In this document: piece after piece, positions 47,949 to 56,144 of the stretch
How positions within the stretch are numbered: the stretch's first letter is position 1
Layout: each line of letters begins with the position of its first letter
DNA from: Arcanobacterium buesumense
GTDB taxonomy: Bacteria; Actinomycetota; Actinomycetes; Actinomycetales; Actinomycetaceae
NCBI RefSeq assembly: GCF_012563545.1
Contig: NZ_CP050804.1
Span: forward strand, 1,426,001 to 1,490,000
Length of the DNA stretch: 64,000 bases
Direction: 5' to 3'
Made by a program: the position numbers and the translations under genes
The notes under the pieces: model-generated
The model's input: only the letters and a program-made list of their open reading frames with translations
Told to the model about the DNA's origin: nothing
The model's database searches: none

Positions 47949-48338
47949 ATGAAAATTAAAATCGATTTCTTTTCTCAAAATACGGTAGAAGCTATCGGAG
48001 CAGGCATTTATAAAGTAAGTGTAGTTAAACCTAACGGCGAAAGCGGAGTACTGTATGTTGGCGAATCTGTTTTTGTCCTAGTGCGTTGTGCTGTCCATTT
48101 GTATGAGTTGAAAAAGGACCCAAACTATTTTGGTTTCACTGCTAAAAGGATAGAAAATAGTCAGATAACCTTAAAATTTGAGTTATTGGAAAAGATCGAA
48201 AATAGAGAAAAACGTAAGGCCCGTGAAAAAGAAATAATAAAAGAAATAGGCAAAATTATATGTCAAAGTCAAGTAAGCGATCGAATGAAAGGAATCGAAG
48301 CTAAAATCGAAGCGCTTGAAGATTTTCTAAATAACTAA
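47949..48338 (+). CDS. GIY-YIG-like nuclease-domain protein
   Basis: The 129-residue protein shows the elements of a small GIY-YIG domain: GIYKVSV at residues 19-25, LYVGES at 35-40, Arg and His in RCAVHLYEL, and a Glu-rich helix EKRKAREKEIIKEIGK that could supply the catalytic Glu. A Lys/Glu-rich helical tail follows. ATG has AAAGGAG seven bases upstream, and a strong terminator follows, so the gene looks alive. It is AT-rich and probably acquired. Motif match is by eye, so the function is tentative. Confidence 0.65.
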   Translation: MKIKIDFFSQNTVEAIGAGIYKVSVVKPNGESGVLYVGESVFVLVRCAVHLYELKKDPNYFGFTAKRIENSQITLKFELLEKIENREKRKAREKEIIKEIGKIICQSQVSDRMKGIEAKIEALEDFLNN

Positions 48339-48340
48339 GT

Positions 48341-48382
48341 TTAAGAAGCTAACTGGCCTAGTAAAACCAGTTAGCTTCTTAA
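48341..48382 (+). terminator. Terminator of the GIY-YIG-like gene
   Basis: A perfect 16-bp stem (48341-48356 with 48367-48382) has a ten-base loop, starting immediately after the stop codon. No extended T-run is present, but the stem is long. Confidence 0.85.
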
Positions 48383-48480
48383 ATAGATAATGATCTTCTA
48401 TCACCAATTCATAGCAGTGAAAATCTGCCGTAGATATGTTATGTTTCCGGATCCTGATCTGAAAACGATTTACTACAACA

Positions 48481-48630
48481 CCTACTCCCACTCAATCGTA
48501 GCCGCGGCTTCGAAGTATAGTCGAGCATCACGCGGTTCACGTTAGCCAACTCATTGGCGATCCAGTTAGGATTCTATGCGAGTACCTCAGATGACATGCA
48601 AGTCCAGTCCGTCACCCTAGCAGTTGTTGC
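48481..48630 (-). pseudogene. Diverged relic of the guaA 3' end
   Basis: About 150 bases align with the 3' end of the live guaA gene at 50213 onwards, in the same orientation. The first 19 bases are identical (CCTACTCCCACTCAATCGT). The rest is roughly 70 percent identical by eye, with a one-base deletion near 48503. Landmarks such as the AGTCCAGTCCG segment correspond. Nothing upstream of this segment resembles guaA. It marks the far end of an inserted or duplicated segment. The stretch 48383-48480 and 48631-48733 shows no other feature. Confidence 0.85.
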
Positions 48631-48733
48631 CAAAGAGTAACACTGTCCTTCAGAAAAGTCCTCAGAATCTCGTCGCCTAACAGCAAGACAAAGCTGAAGC
48701 ACCCGAGACCATCTACAGCGTGACTATCTACCG

Positions 48734-49497
48734 TTAACCTGCCGATAGCCTAGTAGCCGAGGGCAAGTTCTTATACCACACGACCCATTTCCATGTCGCC
48801 ACAAGGAATGGGATCTCGAAAACATAAAACGAGATAAGACCCAGCTGCCCACCAAAATTGACAAAAATAAAAGTAAGTCCTGATATTCCATACAGCATAA
48901 CAGGAACGATACTCAACCGACGCACACCCATCGAAGCTGCTTCTAAAGATCGTACTTGTTCACGGCGTAACTGATACCCGTGAACTAGACAAGACACGAA
49001 TGCTACGAAGCCACCCTACATAGTTGTGTACGGGAACGCCGAAGTACGAGTCTCCATCCAGCCAGACCCACCATCCGTTTTCCACCGCAATTGGGTCGTA
49101 GTTTAAGTCAAAGGTGGTCACAACCAGTGCACCTACAACTGCTCGCAAAACAATCAGGCTAGGCGTATGCCTAGTAGGAATCGGGGAACCATCAATCAGC
49201 AGGTTTGTTATTACCCATGCAATGTAAAGAAGCGTGACCCAGCCAGAAACCACCGCAATAGGGATAACATCCAGTTTCAGCCCCATCAGCGCAGTGAAAT
49301 AGTATCTGACAAAAATAAGACCGGTATGCACACCTATCTCTTCCAAGACATAGGCTATACCTAAATCACTGCCGATCATAGAAATCGCTGATTTCCCCCT
49401 ACACTTTCACTGCATACCAAGTCATAAAAGCTAAAGTCACTACTACCAACGGAGCCATCACAAGGGGCATAAGTTCCGGATCCATCTCAAACAACAT
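48734..49497 (-). pseudogene. Broken DUF422 carotenoid-biosynthesis membrane protein
   Basis: Two overlapping frames together give a polytopic protein of the DUF422/CruF type: VLEEIGVHTGLIFVRYYFTA, DLNYDPIAVENGWWVWLDG, and YFGVPVHNYVGWLRS in one frame (48960-49379). Then LVHGYQLRREQ and VFEIPFLVATWKWVVWY follow in another (48734-48997). A frameshift lies near 48980. A short N-terminal hydrophobic piece, MLFEMDPELMPLV (49497 downward), is cut off by TAG at 49399. No other carotenoid genes are in the window. Confidence 0.75.
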
Positions 49498-49655
49498 ACT
49501 CGCTTCTGCCCTTCGTTAGATAAACGCTAACGGTGCCGGATAGAGAATATAGCGTATAAGGATCACGCATCGACGTCTTTGATAATGTTAGGATCAGGGC
49601 ACAATAAGCGCGGATAATTTACACAGAACTATCTGCCCGATAAATGAAGGTCATT

Positions 49656-49976
49656 ATGTTGAACAGTAAAGAGCTTTCAGAATACATCATGGATCAACTA
49701 TCTGATCTTGGGTCTATTCGAAGTATCCCTATGATGGGCGGATATATCTTTTACTATAAAGAACGCATATTTGGCGGGATTTACAGTAAAGGTTTTATGG
49801 TAAAGATTACTGAGGCAAGCAAGAAGTATATGCCGGATAGCGAACCGGAACCTCCGTATACCGGGGCAAAACCGATGTTGCCTGTAACCATTCTGGATGA
49901 TAGAAAAACGATGCAGAAGATGATTGAAGAAATGTATCCGGAATTGCCTGAAAGAAAAGTAAAGAAACCACGGTGA
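49656..49976 (+). CDS. TfoX N-terminal domain protein
   Basis: The 106-residue protein has the TfoX/Sxy N-terminal fold: SKELSEYIMDQLSDLGSI, PMMGGYIFYYKERIFGG, then FMVKITEASKKYM. The C-terminus is Lys-rich. I choose ATG 49656 with GAAGG five bases upstream, though ATG 49644 is possible. AT-rich codon use with Firmicutes-like flavour suggests transfer. In proteobacteria TfoX controls competence, but single-domain versions like this have no known role. Confidence 0.8.
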   Translation: MLNSKELSEYIMDQLSDLGSIRSIPMMGGYIFYYKERIFGGIYSKGFMVKITEASKKYMPDSEPEPPYTGAKPMLPVTILDDRKTMQKMIEEMYPELPERKVKKPR

Positions 49977-50051
49977 TCGATTTTGCTTTCCGAGGCAAAA
50001 CTCATGTTTGGCTAAATAGTATTTGCAAAATATCTATGTTCAACAAAGCGC

Positions 50052-50084
50052 AAAAAGACCGTAGCTAAAAGCTCCGGTCTTTTT
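50052..50084 (+). terminator. Terminator after the TfoX-like gene
   Basis: A ten-base stem (50052-50061 with 50075-50084) ends in a T5 run, with an inner AGCT/AGCT pairing. Confidence 0.88.
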
Positions 50085-50212
50085 GTCATCGATTGTCAGC
50101 CATTTTGAACAATTACTGGGATCATTCTTTTCGCGATCGTTACCGAATTTCCCCCAGTTGCTTGTGTCAATAGGCTAAAAATCCCTAGTTAAAACCATCT
50201 CTGCGGGTTACT

Positions 50213-50231
50213 CCTACTCCCACTCAATCGT
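50213..50231. repeat. 19-base direct repeat at the guaA stop codon (candidate attachment core)
   Basis: The sequence spanning the guaA stop codon is repeated exactly at 48481-48499 in the same orientation. The 3' end of guaA is a known integration target for genomic islands. No integrase gene remains between the copies. Confidence 0.65.
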
Positions 50232-51779
50232 GGCCGGCGGCTTCGAGGTGCAATCGAGCATCACTCGATTGACGTCAGCAACCTCGTTGGTGATGCGGTT
50301 GGAGATCTTAGCCAGCACGTCGTATGGCACGCGGGTCCAGTCCGCCGTCATCGCATCTTCAGAAGATACTGGGCGCAGCACGATCGGGTGACCGTAGGTA
50401 CGGCCGTCGCCTTGCACACCAACGGAACGAACATCAGCTAGCAATACAACTGGGCACTGCCAGATCTCACGATCCATACCGGCCGCGCTGAGCTCTTCAC
50501 GCACAATCGCATCCGCGGCACGCAAGGTCTCCAAGCGATCAAAGGTCACGTCGCCAACGATACGAATGCCAAGGCCAGGCCCTGGGAACGGCTGACGCCA
50601 CACTAGCTTTTCAGACAAACCCAGCTCCAAGCCGATTGCCCGGACTTCGTCCTTAAACAAGTCTCGCAACGGCTCTACCAACGAAAACTCGATGTCTTCT
50701 GGCAAACCGCCCACGTTGTGGTGGGACTTAATATTTGCAGTACCGTCTCCCCCGCCAGACTCAACGACGTCTGGATACAAGGTTCCTTGAACTAAGAATG
50801 CAAACTCTACGCCTTCAGGCGCCTCAGCTAACAGCTTCTGCTGCGCAGCTTCGAAAGACCGAATAAACTCCCGGCCAATAATCTTGCGCTTTTCTTCTGG
50901 ATCGCGCACACCCGCGAGCGCGTTCAAGAATCGCTCTGATTCATCCACAGCCACGATCTTCATACCGCGAGCTTCAGCATAATCCTCAATAACCTGCTCG
51001 GCTTCGCCCTTGCGCAGCAAGCCGTGATCGACGAACACGCAGGTGAGCTGGTCGCCGATTGCGCGGTGCACGAGAGCTGCGGCAACCGAAGAATCCACGC
51101 CGCCAGAGAGCGCACAAATCGCGTGCTTGTCCCCAACCTCGGCGCGGATCTTTTCGATCTGATCTTCAATAATCGATCCCGAATCCCAGTTCGGCTCGAG
51201 ACCAGCGCCGTCACGCAAGAACCGCACGAGCATGTCCTGGCCGTGCTCGGAGTGCTTGACTTCTGGATGCCACTGCACGCCGAACATCTTCGCCTCGCGG
51301 TTTTCGAACGCAGCAACTGGCGCACCCGGCGTCGTTGCGGTCACAACGAAACCTTCTGGGGCTTGGGTAACTGAGTCTCCGTGGCTCATCCACACGTTTT
51401 CGGTTGCGTTTTCGCCAAGGATAACGCCACTATCGACGACGTCGGCCTGGGTTGCACCGTATTCGCGCAAGCCGGTTTTATCAACTTTTCCGCCCAATGC
51501 TTGGGCCATCTGCTGGAAGCCGTAGCAGATGCCGAACACTGGAACGCCAGCTTCCAAGATAGCTGGATCAAGACTCGGCGAACCTGGCTCGTAGACGCTC
51601 GATGGTCCACCAGAAAGCACGATGGCTGCCGGCTGCTTGGCAAGCAGGTCTGCGGTAGACATGGAGTGTGGGACGAGCTGGGAGAAGTATCCCGCTTCGC
51701 GCACACGGCGAGCGATAAGTTGAGCGTATTGGGCGCCGTTATCAACGACGATCACTGGGCGAAGATCAGTTGTATTCAT
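50214..51779 (-). CDS. guaA: GMP synthase (glutamine-hydrolysing)
   Basis: GuaA aminates XMP to GMP. The N-terminal class I amidotransferase has the catalytic Cys in [16 protein letters not shown] and the partner His in [11 protein letters not shown]. The ATP-pyrophosphatase P-loop is [17 protein letters not shown], and the C-terminal dimerisation domain ends TIEWE. I place the start at ATG 51777-51779 (521 residues, family length); no good ribosome site is visible, so a leaderless start is possible. The stop region matches a relic 1.7 kb away. Confidence 0.96.
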   Translation of the reverse strand: MNTTDLRPVIVVDNGAQYAQLIARRVREAGYFSQLVPHSMSTADLLAKQPAAIVLSGGPSSVYEPGSPSLDPAILEAGVPVFGICYGFQQMAQALGGKVDKTGLREYGATQADVVDSGVILGENATENVWMSHGDSVTQAPEGFVVTATTPGAPVAAFENREAKMFGVQWHPEVKHSEHGQDMLVRFLRDGAGLEPNWDSGSIIEDQIEKIRAEVGDKHAICALSGGVDSSVAAALVHRAIGDQLTCVFVDHGLLRKGEAEQVIEDYAEARGMKIVAVDESERFLNALAGVRDPEEKRKIIGREFIRSFEAAQQKLLAEAPEGVEFAFLVQGTLYPDVVESGGGDGTANIKSHHNVGGLPEDIEFSLVEPLRDLFKDEVRAIGLELGLSEKLVWRQPFPGPGLGIRIVGDVTFDRLETLRAADAIVREELSAAGMDREIWQCPVVLLADVRSVGVQGDGRTYGHPIVLRPVSSEDAMTADWTRVPYDVLAKISNRITNEVADVNRVMLDCTSKPPATIEWE

Positions 51780-51961
51780 ACCCTCTAGACTAGCGAATGA
51801 GCACCCACCCACGCTATGTTCTCCCACATATCGAGCCTGTGATATCTCTCTTGGTGATACTCAACGCGAGACTTAGCCTTTTGCTCTCGAACGCCTCCGG
51901 TTACATTTACCTATTCACCGATTCACTTGCACGAGTCGGCCTCGCCTTCCTGAGCAACTCG

Positions 51962-52990
51962 CTAGTCAGTTACTCCCTTTGACGCTCGCTTTGCCTCAGA
52001 TTCAATACTTTTAATCGTCTTGAGGTAGTCTTTCTCTACCGGAGATAAAGTTTGCTTCTGGAATTTTCGATACTCGCTGGTTGCCTTATCAACAGCTTGC
52101 TTATGACTAATCTTCCCAGCACCCGCTAAGACAGGTTTTCCGGTGGCAACCAGAATTCCGTCAAGATGCTCCACGTAGTCAGCCATATGCATCGGGTTAC
52201 GCTCCATTGCCTGGATTTCTGCGAAATCAAAATACCCCGACACCAACCGGTTGAGAATTTTAAGCTCATCTTCAGTCAAATAGTTCTTGGCAATCTTTAC
52301 TTCAGCCAGTACTGGTAAATCGCCTTTAAATGCGGTTAACCCCATAAATGCCTGGTTGGCATCGGCACGCTCATATATCAGCTCGGCAGCAGTATGCCCG
52401 TGAGTGGCATAGTGAAGTTTGTTTTGTACCATCTTAAAAAATGCAACCGATTCACTACTATTCGGATCATAATCAATGCTTGTTGCATACAAATCCAGCA
52501 CTTGGCGATACAAAACTTTCTCTGAAGAGCGAATATCGCGGATACGTTCCAGCAGCTCATGCCAATACGCACTACCCCCCAAGTTCTTCAGACGTTGATC
52601 ATCAAGGGTGAATCCTTTAATCAGATATTCTTTTAGCCGTTGGCTTGCCCACCGGCGAAACTGTGTCGCTGTTTTCGATTTCACCCGGTATCCCAGGGAA
52701 ATAATCATGTCCAAGTTGTAGTGCAATGACAAATACCGTTTGCCATCGGATGCAGTTGTTCGGAATTTCCGAACAACTGCATCCTCATCAAGCTCACCTT
52801 CTTCAAAGATATGCTTGATATGTTCGCTAATGTTAGCTTTCGACGATTGAAACAGCTCAGCCATCTGTGCTTGGGTTAGCCACACCGTCTCGCCCTCAAG
52901 ACGTACATCAATGCTTGCCGAGTTATCCGGGTTTTGATAGATCAACATCTCGCCGGAATCTCCACCCTCAACACTTCGCTTGTCACCCAT
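51962..52990 (-). CDS. RhuM-family protein
   Basis: The 342-residue cytoplasmic protein has a RhuM/KilA-N-like N-terminus: NSASIDVRLEGETVWLTQAQ, LFQSSKANISEHIKHIFEEG, then LSLHYNLDMIISLGYRVKS. The C-terminal part contains FKGDLPVLAEVKIAKNYLTE and a Lys-rich tail. ATG 52988-52990 follows AAGGAG by six bases; the longer frame is rejected. RhuM was first seen on a Salmonella pathogenicity island and the family is common on islands and near defence genes. Its biochemical role is unknown. Confidence 0.88.
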   Translation of the reverse strand: MGDKRSVEGGDSGEMLIYQNPDNSASIDVRLEGETVWLTQAQMAELFQSSKANISEHIKHIFEEGELDEDAVVRKFRTTASDGKRYLSLHYNLDMIISLGYRVKSKTATQFRRWASQRLKEYLIKGFTLDDQRLKNLGGSAYWHELLERIRDIRSSEKVLYRQVLDLYATSIDYDPNSSESVAFFKMVQNKLHYATHGHTAAELIYERADANQAFMGLTAFKGDLPVLAEVKIAKNYLTEDELKILNRLVSGYFDFAEIQAMERNPMHMADYVEHLDGILVATGKPVLAGAGKISHKQAVDKATSEYRKFQKQTLSPVEKDYLKTIKSIESEAKRASKGVTD

Positions 52991-53150
52991 TGTTTTCTCC
53001 TTGCACAGCACAACCAACCCGTTGCCACTCGGATCTGTCCATATCACTGAAACTTTACAGTCACACTTGAAAGTTTACGTCATCCCTCCACCATAAAAAT
53101 GACTCGGCCGCTCACCGAGCTCTGCTAAGATGTGAGAAAAAGGAGGAACC

Positions 53151-53435
53151 ATGAATAACGCCTTTAATGCCCAGCGATTCAGCCAGTATCTCGTCCGAGC
53201 GGGTCTTGCCTTCCTGATCGCTTACCTTTTATTTTCAATACTGGGACCGTACCTCGTTGCGTGGGGTGTAGAGGCAGATAAATCCGGAATGTTTATCGGT
53301 TCGATAATGCAGTTCCTCGGCACCCAGTTTCAGGCTTTTACCAATCCCATCATTGGCATCCTACTCTTGACGATTGGCCTGGGAGTCAAATACTCGATCC
53401 GTACCACGGACCACAAAACATCTCACGAAGGATAA
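53151..53435 (+). CDS. Small membrane protein, two segments
   Basis: The 94-residue protein has hydrophobic segments at residues 17-38 and 65-82 and a polar His/Lys/Thr tail. A strong AAGGAGG lies four bases before the ATG. It is convergent with the XRE/IrrE module and divergent from rhuM. No family was recognised. Confidence 0.7.
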   Translation: MNNAFNAQRFSQYLVRAGLAFLIAYLLFSILGPYLVAWGVEADKSGMFIGSIMQFLGTQFQAFTNPIIGILLLTIGLGVKYSIRTTDHKTSHEG

Positions 53436-53468
53436 ACGCTACCCCGCATCTGCGTGCTAACTATCCTT

Positions 53469-54017
53469 TTAATAAAGCGTCCGATCTGAAAGTTTCGTAT
53501 CTTCGAACGGGACATGCTCGTCATATTTACGCAGCTGATCCCACACTTTCTTTGCCTCCCCTCGGGAGGACAAAAGCCTTAACTGAACCGCTCGCAACAA
53601 AACCTGCTCGGACTGAAAGTTAGCAATTTGGCGCTTACGTGCAAGTTCAACGCCATCACCGTCATCAAGTATGATCGCGACCTTTTCCGTGGACTTATTC
53701 TTACGATTGTTGTCTTGACGAGCAATGCAGTGAGCAATGCCAACATACTCACCCAAATTTTTCGCCAGCCCATGCTGCAAACCAAATCTTGGCCCAGCCC
53801 AACCGCGTATGATCGACAATAGAGTACTCAAATTATCTTCAAGAACCTCAACCCGTCGAGAATCTTTCAACGTTTCCCACTTTTTTCGTCCATGCCTAAA
53901 TCGGGGCTCTTTGAGCTTTCGCCCCATCTCATTGTCGATTGTTTCCGGCACATACAATGGTGCCCCTTGCACAAAAGCCAACAGAAAGTTCGGCCATCTC
54001 TTCTTGCGCTTGCTCAA
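53469..54017 (-). CDS. PIN-like domain protein, N-terminus probably incomplete
   Basis: The frame contains LYVPETIDNEMGRKL and LGEYVGIAHCIARQ then VAIILDDGDGVELARKR, which looks like the middle and C-terminal parts of a PIN ribonuclease domain with its acidic residues. The usual first strand with the leading catalytic Asp is not visible. The annotated TTG start (54015-54017) lies 89 bases inside the upstream ImmA/IrrE gene; ATG 53927 is the first start clear of it. Either the junction has suffered a deletion, or the protein is a divergent partner of the IrrE gene. Confidence 0.55.
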   Translation of the reverse strand: MSKRKKRWPNFLLAFVQGAPLYVPETIDNEMGRKLKEPRFRHGRKKWETLKDSRRVEVLEDNLSTLLSIIRGWAGPRFGLQHGLAKNLGEYVGIAHCIARQDNNRKNKSTEKVAIILDDGDGVELARKRQIANFQSEQVLLRAVQLRLLSSRGEAKKVWDQLRKYDEHVPFEDTKLSDRTLY

Positions 54018-54714
54018 CGCTCAATCCACGAACGAGCACAACTGCATCAATCGGTATTTTTCCCTCATGGTATGCCTGAACCGTATCCATGATGAGCTGT
54101 TGCGAAGTCAATGGTTGCCTCGACTGAGCAACATCCGCATCGTACTGGGCAATCCACCCGTATTTATAGGCAAGATCGCGCGCTGAAAAACGCTTCAGAT
54201 CCTCAAACTCTGCCTCATCGATCAAACCAGCATTCTTCATCTGAATCGCAGCGACACTGGGTGAAACTCGGTAGCGTTGAACGAGCTTCGCAAGCAAATC
54301 GACGCTATCTCCAGAAAACGACTGCGCAGTATCCTTCACTGCTTCGATCGGGCACAAAAGATTCCGCGCGAAAGAATCTGCTCGAATTTCCTCTGGACTA
54401 CGCTTCGTACACTGGTACTCATGCGCCTGAGCAGAAATATCTCCAGCTTCAATATGACCAATTTCGTGCGCGATAGAAAATATCTGCCGATATGGCGAAC
54501 GAGAAGTAGCAACACCAATAACGAGTTTTTGAGTCAACGGATCTTTCACAGTAAGTGTTGCTAGACCATCAGGCATATCTCGAACAACTACATCGAATCC
54601 AGCGATAGCCATAAAAGCAGAAACACCACCAAGCGGATCAACATCTAAATGATGACGAGTCCGGAAATCGTGTGCTAGCTCTTCGCCTTGCTGGGACGCA
54701 GACTTCTCTCGCAT
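53929..54714 (-). CDS. ImmA/IrrE-family metallo-endopeptidase
   Basis: The 261-residue zinc protease has the active-site SIAHEIGHIEAGD (HExxH, about residues 83-95), followed by EEIRADSFARNLLCP with the third ligand region. Such proteins cleave a partner XRE repressor, as in ICEBs1 ImmA/ImmR and IrrE/DdrO. Here the XRE gene lies 16 bases upstream in the same operon. The C-terminal ~60 residues run into the PIN-like frame, and the end ARGTIVCAGNNRQ has no family resemblance, hinting at a disturbed boundary. Confidence 0.88.
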   Translation of the reverse strand: MREKSASQQGEELAHDFRTRHHLDVDPLGGVSAFMAIAGFDVVVRDMPDGLATLTVKDPLTQKLVIGVATSRSPYRQIFSIAHEIGHIEAGDISAQAHEYQCTKRSPEEIRADSFARNLLCPIEAVKDTAQSFSGDSVDLLAKLVQRYRVSPSVAAIQMKNAGLIDEAEFEDLKRFSARDLAYKYGWIAQYDADVAQSRQPLTSQQLIMDTVQAYHEGKIPIDAVVLVRGLSVEQAQEEMAELSVGFCARGTIVCAGNNRQ

Positions 54715-54730
54715 TATTGACCTGACCTAC

Positions 54731-55060
54731 TCAAGAAACCGAATCGAGCATAATCCGCAACCGCAAAAACGGCAACAAATCATTGCGCACAGACTGTGTA
54801 TCAACTTCCGCTTCCGATCGGGCCGCCCAATTAACACGATCCTTCAGCCGCACATCGTCGGTAAACTCATCGAGCGGAGCACTCAGCAGCCAACTCAACA
54901 CCAATAGTTCATCTAGCTTCGGCTCACGATCACCACTTTCAATACGCGAAAGCGTCGCCTGCGAAAACACACCATCAGCTTTTCTGGCAAGGGCACGTGC
55001 GCTAATACCTTGCTCTTCACGGATTTCTCGGATTCGCGTACCAATATCTGCTGGCAACAT
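54731..55060 (-). CDS. XRE-family repressor
   Basis: The 109-residue protein has an N-terminal helix-turn-helix: IGTRIREIREEQGISARALA, then SQATLSRIESGDREPKLDEL. The C-terminal helices include DEFTDDVRLKDRVNW. The start ATG 55060 is embedded in a GTGATTCAC repeat. It probably represses its own operon and is the likely cleavage target of the neighbouring ImmA/IrrE protease. Confidence 0.92.
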   Translation of the reverse strand: MLPADIGTRIREIREEQGISARALARKADGVFSQATLSRIESGDREPKLDELLVLSWLLSAPLDEFTDDVRLKDRVNWAARSEAEVDTQSVRNDLLPFLRLRIMLDSVS

Positions 55061-55061
55061 C

Positions 55062-55129
55062 GTGAATCACTCCCCTTCATCCATGATTCAGTCTACTGCG
55101 TGAATCACTGACACGTCAATGTGATTCAC
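55062..55129 (-). promoter_or_regulatory. XRE operon promoter with four operator half-sites
   Basis: TTGACG (55114-55119 on the minus strand), 18-base spacer and TAGACT (55090-55095) form a good promoter. Copies of GTGAATCAC or its complement lie at 55062-55070, 55083-55091 (degenerate), 55100-55108 and 55121-55129. The last two form an inverted pair over the -35 region, and the first covers the ribosome site. Confidence 0.8.
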
Positions 55130-55132
55130 TAT

Positions 55133-56065
55133 TTATCCACCAATCGCCTTAGCCAACCGCGCCGAACTGGCAAACACGCGCTCTACCCCATCCACCGGAT
55201 CGACGAAGCTCAGCTCGCGGGCGTGAAGTTGCAGTGGATATACCCGCGCGGCTTCCTCCTCTTTTGTGAACAGCCGCGGATAAAGCGGATCGCCTAAAAT
55301 CGGCGCACCCACATGTTCAAGCGTCACCCGCAACTGATGGGTTTTCCCGGTGTGTGGAATGAGCTCCCATTGGGCTAGCCCGCCACCGCGCGCCACGATT
55401 CGCATCTGCGTCACCGAGTTGGGTTCACCAGGAACGACGTCGGTGGCCAGCGGCCGATATCCGCGCGCTAACCGCAGTTCCACGGTTTCCCAGGTATCGA
55501 ACCCGGGAATATCGCGGGTGATCGCACAATACGTCTTCCCTACAACCCGGCGTTCAAACAAGGTCTGGTAGGGTTTGCGCCACTGCGGCTTGCGTGTAAG
55601 TAATACCAGGCCAGCTGTTTCGGCGTCTAACCGGTGAGCACATACCAGATCGTCGTCGTTAAACTGCCGGCGGGCTGCCACCGTAACCGTGTGCGCCACA
55701 TGGGAACCGCGCGGAATTGTTGCCATACCGTGAGGTTTATCCACCACAATGAACCGCTCTTCGTCAGCAATCACATTTAACTCGATCGGCGATTCTGGCT
55801 CGTCTGGAACGGGACGAAAAATCCATATCCGCATCCCCGGAACATAAGGTTCGGCGCGAGATATCTCACGTCCGCCGTCGGCCAAAACGTCACCCGCATC
55901 GAGCAAGACCAGCCCAAGGTCACCGAAGCGCGTCACTATCCATTCGCCGATAGTTCGCCACGAACCGGGCTCTAACGTAACCGGTGTAGCGTTGATTCCA
56001 CCCCGCAAAGCTGGGCGCACTGCCGCCCGATGGCGGGCACGTCGAACAGAACGAGGGGTACGCAA
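55133..56065 (-). CDS. RluA-family pseudouridine synthase
   Basis: The 310-residue RNA-modifying enzyme has the catalytic Asp in AHRLDAETAGLVLLTRK, ERFIVVDKPHGMATIP upstream of it, and HTGKTHQLRVTLEHVGAPIL downstream. Its N-terminal ~95 residues are not a canonical S4 domain. Start is TTG (56063-56065), seven bases after GGAGA. Target uridines (rRNA or tRNA) cannot be inferred. Confidence 0.92.
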   Translation of the reverse strand: MRTPRSVRRARHRAAVRPALRGGINATPVTLEPGSWRTIGEWIVTRFGDLGLVLLDAGDVLADGGREISRAEPYVPGMRIWIFRPVPDEPESPIELNVIADEERFIVVDKPHGMATIPRGSHVAHTVTVAARRQFNDDDLVCAHRLDAETAGLVLLTRKPQWRKPYQTLFERRVVGKTYCAITRDIPGFDTWETVELRLARGYRPLATDVVPGEPNSVTQMRIVARGGGLAQWELIPHTGKTHQLRVTLEHVGAPILGDPLYPRLFTKEEEAARVYPLQLHARELSFVDPVDGVERVFASSARLAKAIGG

Positions 56066-56144
56066 CTATGTTCTCCTTTACCCGAAAGTCCTAAAACCGT
56101 GACAAAATAAAGACGTTACACCAAAGACGTTGAAAGGACCCGAC

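Noticed and set aside
49167-49364. 65-codon plus-strand frame
   Set aside because: Antisense to the DUF422 pseudogene, which has clear family motifs on the minus strand.
50213-50231. tRNA-type attachment site
   Set aside because: No tRNA cloverleaf is present; the repeat is coding sequence of the guaA end.
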